NCBI RefSeq assembly: GCF_029962605.1
Contig: NZ_CP124750.1
Coordinates: forward strand, 2,480,001 to 2,544,000
Source: Serratia sarumanii
Lineage (GTDB): Bacteria > Pseudomonadota > Gammaproteobacteria > Enterobacterales > Enterobacteriaceae
Length of the DNA: 64,000 nucleotides
Reading direction: 5' to 3'
The position numbers and the translations under genes were made by a program. Of the stretch, positions 54,572 through 62,898 are shown in pieces; the stretch's first letter is position 1; each line of letters begins with the position of its first letter. The notes beneath the pieces are model-generated. The model saw only the letters and a list, made by a program, of their open reading frames with translations. It ran no database searches and was not told where the DNA came from.

Positions 54572-54875
54572 GGTGAAACTATCCCTTAAGCAAACGGATT
54601 TAATCCGTAACATCACTGCGATGAATAATTTCGCAGCGTGCTAATAATTATCATCAAAAGACTTGATAATGTTAAGGGAATGTGGCCGTCATGGCTTTAA
54701 CGAAAAATGGGTATTTTCTATAAATTTCCTATAGATAAGCCCGGTTTTATGATTGCGCGCCGCGATTATTGGCGTTCGTCAACGCGGCCTCGGCGCCATA
54801 ACTTTGCCGATCTTTCACTTTAGAAAGCAGAAACCGGCATTTTGCCGCCGGGATCCGCTGACTTATGCTAACCCG

Positions 54876-54976
54876 GTGTGATGAAACGCGTTTTCATGGC
54901 ATGTCTTCCGGAACGTTTTGCTTTATTTGTTCGTCGTGAACCCTGGGCCGCGCCTGACTGGTGCGGCTTTTCTTTT
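54876..54976 (+). ncRNA. Candidate small RNA, about 100 nt
   Basis: A promoter-like pair (TTGCCG at 54842-54847, 16-bp spacer, TATGCT at 54864-54869) would start a transcript near 54876 ending at the terminator at 54947-54976. It contains an ATGAAA/TTTTCAT hairpin around 54890-54898 and no open frame with a ribosome site. It is supported only by signals read by eye and matches no named sRNA I know. Confidence 0.3.
54947..54976 (+). terminator. Orphan Rho-independent terminator
   Basis: GCCGCGCC (54947-54954) pairs with GGTGCGGC (54960-54967) with one G-U pair, followed by TTTTCTTTTT. No + strand gene precedes it, since the upstream operon is on the minus strand. It ends 81 bp before the RpiR gene start. 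Confidence 0.75.
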
Positions 54977-55057
54977 TGCCCGGCAGTGCCAGCGGCGGTG
55001 AATTTTGCTATGTTAAGCCGCAGATAAGCTTCCCGTTTTCAGCCGCCGGACCGACTC

Positions 55058-55792
55058 ATGTTTACCCATAAAGCAATCGCCGAGCTCAACGCCCTGGAGC
55101 TGATGGTTTATAACTACGTCAGCAAACACAAGAATCAAGTGATGTACATGACCATCCGCGAGCTGGCCGAGGCCGCCGGCGTGTCCACCACTACCGTGCT
55201 GCGGTTTTGCAAGAAAATGGGCTGTGACGGCTATTCGGAATTTCGCATCCGTTTCAAGCTGTATCTCGAACAGAGCGATGCGCCGCCGGTCGATTCCGGC
55301 ATCGGCGAAATCCTCAGCTTTTTTAAAAGCGTCAGCAACGATGAGTTTAATCAGCTGATCGATCAGGCGGTGCAGCATATCGCCGCCGCCGAGCGAATTA
55401 TTTTCGTCGGCATCAGCACCTCAGGCGCATTGGGGAAATATGGCGCGCGTTTTTTTTCCAACGTCGGGAAATTCAGTACCCACATCGACGATCCTTATTA
55501 TCCCGTCAACAGCGACATGTATAAAAACGCGGTGGCGATCGTGCTGTCGGTTACCGGCGAAACCGAAGAGATCCTGCGGCTGGCCAGCCAGTTCAGCCTG
55601 CACCACTGCAAGATCATCAGCATTACCAACAACGAAACCTCTTCGCTGGCGCGGCTGGCGGACTTCAACCTCTCCTACCACGTTCCGCAGCATTTGATCG
55701 GCGGGCATCACAATATCACCACGCAGATCCCCGTGCTTTACATTATTGAAACCATCGGCAAACGGCTTGGGCATATTAATTCGGCCAAATAA
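55058..55792 (+). CDS. RpiR-family transcriptional regulator
   Basis: A 244-residue regulator with an N-terminal HTH_6 domain (LEIMVYN-type helix then MTIRELAEAAGVSTTTVLRFCKKMGCDGYSEFRIRFKLYL, about 15-70) and a SIS sugar-phosphate-binding domain (about 100-235, ERIIFVGISTSGALGKYGARFF, VAIVLSVTGETEEILRLASQF). It should sense a phosphosugar. The next gene is a 6-phospho-beta-glucosidase, 136 bp downstream across a clear palindrome, so local control of beta-glucoside use is likely. No strong ribosome site is visible before ATG 55058. Confidence 0.92.
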   Translation: MFTHKAIAELNALELMVYNYVSKHKNQVMYMTIRELAEAAGVSTTTVLRFCKKMGCDGYSEFRIRFKLYLEQSDAPPVDSGIGEILSFFKSVSNDEFNQLIDQAVQHIAAAERIIFVGISTSGALGKYGARFFSNVGKFSTHIDDPYYPVNSDMYKNAVAIVLSVTGETEEILRLASQFSLHHCKIISITNNETSSLARLADFNLSYHVPQHLIGGHHNITTQIPVLYIIETIGKRLGHINSAK

Positions 55793-55814
55793 AACAGGCT
55801 GTTTTTTTATTGTG

Positions 55815-55840
55815 ACAAATCACTTTCCACGGTGATTTGT
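55815..55840. promoter_or_regulatory. Operator candidate before the 6-phospho-beta-glucosidase
   Basis: ACAAATCAC (55815-55823) and GTGATTTGT (55832-55840) are exact 9-bp inverted repeats with an 8-bp spacer, between the RpiR gene and the glucosidase. A further half-copy GTGACA follows at 55847-55852. This is a likely RpiR binding site. Confidence 0.65.
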
Positions 55841-55910
55841 TATATCGTGACATTTCTTTCGCTCTTGCTACTCTATTCTCAACGCAGCGTTATTACCCTT
55901 CATTAAATAA

Positions 55911-57359
<1,449 letters not shown>

Positions 57360-57399
57360 CCGCACGCAGGCAATCAGGGGACCCTGCTCGCCGCACGCC

Positions 57400-57426
57400 G
57401 CCCATGCCTCACGGCATGGGCATTTT
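57400..57426. terminator. Terminator between convergent glucosidase and pobA genes
   Basis: GCCCATGCC (57400-57408) pairs with GGCATGGGC (57413-57421) around a TCAC loop, followed by ATTTTC. It lies 40 bp after the glucosidase stop and just before the end of pobA. Confidence 0.88.
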
Positions 57427-57429
57427 CGC

Positions 57430-58608
57430 TTATAGTGCCGGGAATGGCGCCCCGACATAATTCTCCGCCAGCATCGTCATGGCGCTGCGCGATTTCACCG
57501 TGTACTGCAATTCTGACAGTTGCAGCCGATGCTCGAAAGGCGTCCCGTCCCGACGGGTATGCAGCATGTGGGTCATCCACCAGGAAAAATGCTCTGCGCG
57601 CCAGACCCGCTGCAAAGCGGTGTCGCTGTACTCGTCCAGCCGTTGCCAGTCGCCTCGCCGGTAAAACGTCTCCAGCGCCTGGGACAACAGGCAGACATCG
57701 GCCATCGCCAGATTCAGCCCTTTGGCTCCGGTCGGCGGCACGATATGCGCCGCGTCGCCCGCCAGCAGCAGGCGTCTGTAGCGCATCGGTTCTGTAACGA
57801 AGCTGCGCATGCCGACCACGTTTTTCTGGAAGATACGGCCCTTTTTCAGCGCCCAGCCTTCATGGTTTTCCAGCCGCTGTTCCAGTTCGTGCCAGATGCG
57901 ATCGTCCGACCATTGATCGACCTGTTCCGCCGGATGGCACTGAAAATACATGCGCTGTACGCCGGCCGAACGGGTGCTGATCAGCGCAAAGCCGCGCGGA
58001 TGGCTGGCGTAGATCAGCTCGTCGCTGGAGGGCGGCGCTTCGACCAGAATGCCGAACCAGCCGAACGGATAGATGCGGGTGTAATCCTGCCGCAGCCCGC
58101 CGGGCATCGCCGCGCGGCTGATGCCGTGGAATCCGTCGCATCCGATGACGAAGTCGCAGCGGAGCTGGCGCGGCTGGTCTGCGTGACGGTAGTGAACCTC
58201 GGGCTGCGCGCTGTCCAGCGCCTTCAATTCAACCTGCTCCACTTCGAAAAACAGTTGCCCCTGCGCCGCCACACGCGCGGCGATCAGGTCTTTCAAGACT
58301 TCGTGCTGGGCATAAACGGTGACGGCGCGGTCGGTCAATCCCGCCAGATCGATGCGGTGCTGGCGGCCACCGAATGCCAGCCGGATGCCCTGATGCCGCG
58401 CCCCTTCCCGCCGCATCCGCTCTCCCAATCCGACCTGGTTGAGCAGATCGACCGTCCCTTGTTCGAGCACCCCGGCGCGAATGGTCGATTCCACCGCCGC
58501 CCGGCTGCGCGTTTCCAACACCACCGATTCCACGCCATGCAGATGCAGCAGATGAGACAACATCAAGCCGGCCGGGCCGGCGCCGATTATCGCAACCTGT
58601 GTGCGCAT
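57430..58608 (-). CDS. pobA: 4-hydroxybenzoate 3-monooxygenase
   Basis: A 392-residue FAD monooxygenase: dinucleotide motif IIGAGPAGLMLSHLLHLHG (residues 7-25), STIRAGVLEQGTVDLLNQVGLGERM near 41-66, the CDGFHGISR DG motif, and LLLAGDAAHIVPPTGAKGLNLAMAD near 277-301. Length and motifs match PobA (about 394). It hydroxylates 4-hydroxybenzoate to protocatechuate with NADPH and O2 in the cytoplasm. It is 4 bp after its transporter gene and cotranscribed. The pca genes for protocatechuate breakdown are not in this window. Confidence 0.95.
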   Translation of the reverse strand: MRTQVAIIGAGPAGLMLSHLLHLHGVESVVLETRSRAAVESTIRAGVLEQGTVDLLNQVGLGERMRREGARHQGIRLAFGGRQHRIDLAGLTDRAVTVYAQHEVLKDLIAARVAAQGQLFFEVEQVELKALDSAQPEVHYRHADQPRQLRCDFVIGCDGFHGISRAAMPGGLRQDYTRIYPFGWFGILVEAPPSSDELIYASHPRGFALISTRSAGVQRMYFQCHPAEQVDQWSDDRIWHELEQRLENHEGWALKKGRIFQKNVVGMRSFVTEPMRYRRLLLAGDAAHIVPPTGAKGLNLAMADVCLLSQALETFYRRGDWQRLDEYSDTALQRVWRAEHFSWWMTHMLHTRRDGTPFEHRLQLSELQYTVKSRSAMTMLAENYVGAPFPAL

Positions 58609-58612
58609 AGTA

Positions 58613-59968
58613 TTATTCCCTCACAGCATTTTTATTGAGCGGCGCCGGCAGCACCGGGTAGCCGGAAAGGTGCTTGGCGATCAACGCCAGCGCCGCGATC
58701 AGCGCCGGGATGGCCAGCAGTGTGAATATGGTGCTGAACGACAGCTGCATCTGCATCAGCGCACCACCGCTCATCGCCCCCAGAATGCCGCCAAAACGCC
58801 CGAGACCGAGCATCCATGCCACGCCGGTCGCCCGGCTCTGGGTGGGATAAAATCCGGCCGCCAGGGCCGGCATGGATGACTGCGCGCCGTTCATGCAGGT
58901 GCCGGCGATGAACACCGTGATCGCCATCAGCGGCGGGTAGCTATAGACAAAGCCGATGATGCCGACGAACAGGCCGGTGAGCAAATAGCCGACGGCCACC
59001 ACCTTGTGCGGGTTCATGCGATCCATCAACCAACCGATAATCAATACGCCGAGCCCCCCGCCGAGCGGAAACAGCGCGGTGATCAGCGACGCCTGCGTGA
59101 CGGAAGCGCCGGTTTCACGGATCAACAGGGGCAGCCAACTGGTCAGCAGATAGAAAATCATCAACCCCATAAAGTAAGTCAGGCACAGCATCAAGGTGCC
59201 CAGCAGATAGCGACGGGAAAAAATCATCCCCAGCGGCGAGGCCGCCTTTATCTGCCCCTCTTCCTGCAACATGAAATGCGGCGTCTTTGGCAGTGGCGCA
59301 ATGCGCTTCAACACTTTGGCGATGCGTTCTGCGGCATAGCCGCGCGCAACCATAAAGCGCGCGGATTCAGGCAAGGCGGCGATCAAGACCAGCGCCAGCA
59401 GCAGCGGCATGACGCCACCCAGCACCATCACGCTCTGCCATCCGAAATGCGGGATCAGCCAGGCGGAAGAAAAGCCGCCCAGCGATGAGCCGAGAGGAAA
59501 ACCGCAAAACATCAGATTCACCATCAGAGCCCGGCAGCGCTGAGGCGCATATTCCGACATCAGCGTGGCGGCATTGGGCATGGCCGCCCCCAATCCCAGC
59601 CCCGTCAGGAAACGCAACAGCGTCAGCGTTGACAGCGAGCCGGCGAAGGCGGTCAGCAAACTGAAGCCGCCGAACAGCAGCAGCGAGATCACCAGCACTT
59701 TCTTGCGCCCGATACGATCCGCCAACGGCCCGGCGGCCAACGCGCCCACCGCCAGGCCGACCAAAGCAGCGCTCATCACCGGCCCCAGAGAGGTTTTTTC
59801 TATTCCCCACTCCTGCACCAGCGACGTGGCAATGAAACCGATAATGGCGGTATCGAAGCCGTCCAGCGCTACCGCCAAGAAACACAAAACCAGTATCAAC
59901 CACTGGTAGCGAGAAAATGGCTGGTCATCGATAAACCCTCGGATTTCTACGTTGTTATCGTGTGGCAT
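58613..59968 (-). CDS. pcaK: Aromatic acid:H+ symporter (PcaK type, MFS)
   Basis: A 451-residue 12-helix transporter of the AAHS family: the DGFDTAIIGFIATSL motif in helix 1 (Asp pair typical of PcaK), GPLADRIGRKKVLVISLLLFGGFSLLTA in loop 2-3 and ALPESARFMVARG in the central region. It probably imports 4-hydroxybenzoate or protocatechuate for the pobA product encoded 4 bp downstream. ATG 59968 has GAGGAGC upstream; the longer reading lacks one. Confidence 0.92.
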   Translation of the reverse strand: MPHDNNVEIRGFIDDQPFSRYQWLILVLCFLAVALDGFDTAIIGFIATSLVQEWGIEKTSLGPVMSAALVGLAVGALAAGPLADRIGRKKVLVISLLLFGGFSLLTAFAGSLSTLTLLRFLTGLGLGAAMPNAATLMSEYAPQRCRALMVNLMFCGFPLGSSLGGFSSAWLIPHFGWQSVMVLGGVMPLLLALVLIAALPESARFMVARGYAAERIAKVLKRIAPLPKTPHFMLQEEGQIKAASPLGMIFSRRYLLGTLMLCLTYFMGLMIFYLLTSWLPLLIRETGASVTQASLITALFPLGGGLGVLIIGWLMDRMNPHKVVAVGYLLTGLFVGIIGFVYSYPPLMAITVFIAGTCMNGAQSSMPALAAGFYPTQSRATGVAWMLGLGRFGGILGAMSGGALMQMQLSFSTIFTLLAIPALIAALALIAKHLSGYPVLPAPLNKNAVRE

Positions 59969-60111
59969 GGCTTGCTCCTCAGGGGGTGCGGCAACCCTCA
60001 CCGCACAGAACAGCCGGCTGCGTACCGGCAAGAGGGTTAATTTGTGCGATTATCGGAACATAGTTCGTTAATCGACAATTAAATCAAACCACCCCACGGC
60101 GAATGCTTCAA

Positions 60112-60127
60112 TATTGTTAAAACAATA
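60112..60127. promoter_or_regulatory. Perfect 16-bp palindrome upstream of pcaK-pobA
   Basis: TATTGTT-AA-AACAATA is exactly symmetric, about 145 bp before the pcaK start, and lies inside the wider GTTCGTT/AACGAAC inverted pair. Probably an operator; the binding protein is unknown, though PobR/PcaR-type IclR regulators are plausible. Confidence 0.55.
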
Positions 60128-60312
60128 AGCGTGCGATAAACGAACATCAGAGGACGGTAAATAAAATAATTTTATTTACTATTAATGGGATGGGGTTGTT
60201 TTTTCCGTTACCACAGAATGAGGGTTTGTGATTCAATTAACATTTTAGAAACATTGGCGCTACCCTGTTTGGCGCTGACCATCGGCCTGAAGGCACAGAC
60301 GCTTTTCGAACG

Positions 60313-60342
60313 GCGCTCGCCCTCTAAAAAGGGAGCGAGCGC
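60313..60342 (-). terminator. Hairpin after dsdA
   Basis: GCGCTCGCCCT (60313-60323) pairs with AGGGAGCGAGCGC (60330-60342) with one bulge, 11 bp after the dsdA stop in the minus-strand sense. There is no U-run, so termination may be weak. Confidence 0.5.
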
Positions 60343-60353
60343 AAGAAACGCCC

Positions 60354-61697
60354 TTATTGACTCAGAGACGCCTGCCCGGCGGCGAGGTACTTCGCCATTT
60401 CCGCCGGCGGCACCATGCCGCCACCGGTCGCCCACACCAGGTGCGTCGCCTGCGTCAGGCTCTCTGTGCTCACGCCTTGCTCGCTGAGCTGCCGCGCCTG
60501 GGCCGCAACGCGCCACGGCCCGGCCATGCCAGCCAGCGCGGACGGCTCCAGCTGGATATGCTCGTGCTTGTCCAACAGCCCGAGCAGCGCAAACATCTCT
60601 TCGTCGCTCAGGGTGTAAAATGCGCTCAACAGGCGCTCCATCGCCCGGCCGACAAAGCCGGAGGCGCGTCCCACCGCCAGCCCGTCCGCCGCGGTGCGGT
60701 TATCGATGCCAAGATCCTGCACCGCAATGCCGTCGTGCAGCCCGCTGTAAACGCCGAGCAACATGCAGGGCGAATGGGTCGGCTCGGCGAAAACGCAGTG
60801 AACATGGTCGCCGAAGGCCAGCTTGAGGCCAAACGCCACGCCGCCCGGCCCACCGCCGACGCCGCACGGCAGATACACGAACAGCGGATGCTGTGCGTCC
60901 ACCACGATGCCCTGTTGGTCAAACTGCCGCTTCAGGCGGCCGCCGGCCACCGCGTAGCCGAGAAACAGGGTTTGCGAGTTTTCATCATCGATAAAGAAAC
61001 AGCGCGGATCGCTCGCCGCCTGCTTGCGCCCCTGCTCGACCGCCACGCCGTAATCTTCGGCGTACTCCACCACCGTGACGCCGTTGTCGCGCAGCTTTTG
61101 CTTCTTCCACGCCCGCGCGTCCGCCGACATGTGGACGCTGACGTCAAACCCCAGTCGGGCGCTGATGATGCCGATAGAGAGCCCCAGGTTGCCGGTCGAA
61201 CCGACGGCGATGCGGTACTGGCGGAAGAATTGGCGAAACTCGTCGGAAAACAGCCGGGCGTAGTCGTCGCCGATCTGCAGCAGCCCCGCCTCCAGCGCCA
61301 GCTTCTCCGCGTGCGTCAGCACCTCGTAGATGCCGCCGCGCGCCTTGATTGAGCCGGAGATCGGCAGATGGCTGTCCTTTTTCAGCAGCAGCTTCCCGCC
61401 AAGCCGCAGCCCATAGCGCCGCTCCAACGCCTGCTGCATGGCGGGGATCGCCACCAGCTCGGATTCGATGATCCCCTTTGTCGGCCGGGTTTCCGGGAAG
61501 GCCACGGCGAGATAAGGCGCAAAGCGCGCTAGGCGCTGCTCCGCGGCGGCGACGTCGGCGGCGGTCAGGCCGACATGGGGCAAGCCTGCGGCCAGCGTTG
61601 TCGCGCGCGGATTGAACCAGGTGATAGGCTCGAGGGCGACCATTCGTTGCAACAGCGGGTGCTGCGCAACCCACGGTTGAATCTGTGATTTTTGCAT
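60354..61697 (-). CDS. dsdA: D-serine ammonia-lyase (D-serine deaminase)
   Basis: A 447-residue PLP enzyme: [22 protein letters not shown] near residues 105-125 with the Schiff-base Lys, [20 protein letters not shown] near 168, and [22 protein letters not shown] near 275. Its length matches E. coli DsdA (442). It converts D-serine to pyruvate and ammonia. ATG 61697 has AGGGACAC upstream. Neither dsdC (regulator) nor dsdX (transporter) is adjacent, unlike in E. coli. Confidence 0.94.
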   Translation of the reverse strand: MQKSQIQPWVAQHPLLQRMVALEPITWFNPRATTLAAGLPHVGLTAADVAAAEQRLARFAPYLAVAFPETRPTKGIIESELVAIPAMQQALERRYGLRLGGKLLLKKDSHLPISGSIKARGGIYEVLTHAEKLALEAGLLQIGDDYARLFSDEFRQFFRQYRIAVGSTGNLGLSIGIISARLGFDVSVHMSADARAWKKQKLRDNGVTVVEYAEDYGVAVEQGRKQAASDPRCFFIDDENSQTLFLGYAVAGGRLKRQFDQQGIVVDAQHPLFVYLPCGVGGGPGGVAFGLKLAFGDHVHCVFAEPTHSPCMLLGVYSGLHDGIAVQDLGIDNRTAADGLAVGRASGFVGRAMERLLSAFYTLSDEEMFALLGLLDKHEHIQLEPSALAGMAGPWRVAAQARQLSEQGVSTESLTQATHLVWATGGGMVPPAEMAKYLAAGQASLSQ

Positions 61698-61959
61698 AAG
61701 TGTCCCTGACTCTGATTTGGCGTTGCCGTCACCATGCCGCGAACGCCGGCGGCTGACAAATGATAAATACTGAGCTTGAGATGCAACAGATTGATGCAAG
61801 CGCGGCGCTACCCGGCCGCGACGCCAAACCAGATCAGAATACCCGCCACGCCCGGCAAAATCGGCGCACCGCCGGTTTTCGCGGCGGTGCCGCCAGGAAT
61901 GCCGAGGGAAACCAGCGCCGATGCGTTAAGTGCTGCGCTCTCGATGCATCTTTTATCCG

Positions 61960-62433
61960 CTAACCCCGCGCCGCCGCTTCCAGGCCGGCGATGTCGATTT
62001 TGCCCATCAGCAGCATCGCTTCCGTGACCCGCCGCACGCGCGCGGCGTCGGGATCGTTCATCAGCTCGGTCAGGCGCCGCGGCACGATCTGCCAGCACAA
62101 CCCCCAGCGATCGCGCAGCCAGCCGCACTGCTCCGCCTCGCCGCCCACGCACAACGCATCCCACAGCCGGTCGACCTCCGCCTGATCGTCGCATTCCACC
62201 ATCACGGAGAAGCTGTGGTTGAACGGATCCAACGGCCCGGCTTCGATCGCCGCATAGCGCTGGTCGCCCAGGGTGAAGGAAGCCAGCTTCACGCTGCCGG
62301 CCGGGCCGCTCGGCGTATCCGCCGGCAGATCGGAAAACCAGTTCACGGACGAACCGGGGATCAGCGCGACATAGCAATTCAGCGCCGCCTCCATGTCTTT
62401 TTCAAACCACAGATGTTGCGTAATTCTGGCCAT
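61960..62433 (-). CDS. VOC-superfamily PhnB-like protein
   Basis: A 157-residue protein of the vicinal-oxygen-chelate fold, in the group often labelled 3-demethylubiquinone-9 3-methyltransferase-like (PhnB). Marks: ITQHLWFEKDMEAALNCYVALIPGSSV, ASFTLGDQRYAAIEAGPLDPFNHSFSVMVEC, WGLCWQIVPRRLTELM and the C-terminal VTEAMLLMGKIDIAGLEAA. Ligand and activity are unknown. The start ATG 62433 has an excellent CTAAGGAGG. It follows the DUF1428 gene by 10 bp and is very likely cotranscribed with it. Confidence 0.88.
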   Translation of the reverse strand: MARITQHLWFEKDMEAALNCYVALIPGSSVNWFSDLPADTPSGPAGSVKLASFTLGDQRYAAIEAGPLDPFNHSFSVMVECDDQAEVDRLWDALCVGGEAEQCGWLRDRWGLCWQIVPRRLTELMNDPDAARVRRVTEAMLLMGKIDIAGLEAAARG

Positions 62434-62443
62434 CTGCGCCTCC

Positions 62444-62794
62444 TTAGGTATCGAGGATCGGCGCGAACCCGCCAAAGATCATGCGCTTGCCGTCAAACGG
62501 CATCTCGCCCAGCGCCTTCATGCGCGGATCGTTCATCATTTTCTCGTTGGCGGCGTCGCGCACCGCCTTGGAGGGGTACTCTATCCAGCTGAACACCACC
62601 ACTTCGCCTTCCTGCGCCTTCACCGCGCCGCGAAAGTCGGTAAGTTTGCCGTCGGGCACATCATCGCCCCAGCACTCCACGACGCGCGTGGCGCCAAACT
62701 CTTTAAACAGCGGCGCCGCTGCGGCCGCCAACCGGTGATATGCCTCCTTATTGGCGGCCGGCACCGCCACCACAAACCCGTCTACGTATTTCAT
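62444..62794 (-). CDS. DUF1428 family protein
   Basis: A 116-residue alpha/beta-barrel (dimeric ferredoxin-like) protein: [71 protein letters not shown] and [13 protein letters not shown]. The pattern is typical of DUF1428 (YbaA-like) proteins. The function is unknown. The ribosome site is AGAGGATATC. It is cotranscribed with the VOC protein gene downstream. Confidence 0.9.
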   Translation of the reverse strand: MKYVDGFVVAVPAANKEAYHRLAAAAAPLFKEFGATRVVECWGDDVPDGKLTDFRGAVKAQEGEVVVFSWIEYPSKAVRDAANEKMMNDPRMKALGEMPFDGKRMIFGGFAPILDT

Positions 62795-62898
62795 TCTGAT
62801 ATCCTCTTGTCTGATTAAGGACAGTCGGTTCAGCGCGGGCAAAGTAGTCCGCGCCCCCTACCAGTTTAGACGGCGGGCGTGCGGCACGGATCGGAAGT

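Larger units (their letters stand above)
54572..55057. other. 486-bp intergenic region with dyad and orphan terminator
   Basis: No protein gene is evident. About 75 bp before the 2Fe-2S gene is the dyad ATTATCA (54647-54653)/TGATAAT (54664-54670), a possible operator of the molybdenum dehydrogenase operon. The centre is AT-rich. At 54947-54976 there is a plus-strand terminator with no + strand gene before it, and a promoter-like pair upstream; see the small RNA candidate. The last 80 bp lead into the RpiR gene. Confidence 0.5.
59969..60353. other. 385-bp intergenic region upstream of pcaK-pobA with palindromes
   Basis: No gene is supported here. It holds a perfect 16-bp palindrome TATTGTTAAAACAATA (60112-60127) flanked by an inverted pair GTTCGTT (60063-60069) and AACGAAC (60139-60145), and ends with a hairpin next to dsdA. 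It should contain the promoter and operators of pcaK-pobA, whose regulator is not adjacent. Confidence 0.55.

Noticed and set aside
55811..55823. CRP site TGTGA...TCAC before the glucosidase
   Set aside because: The half-sites are 4 bp apart instead of 6. The larger 9-bp inverted repeat explains the sequence better as an RpiR operator.
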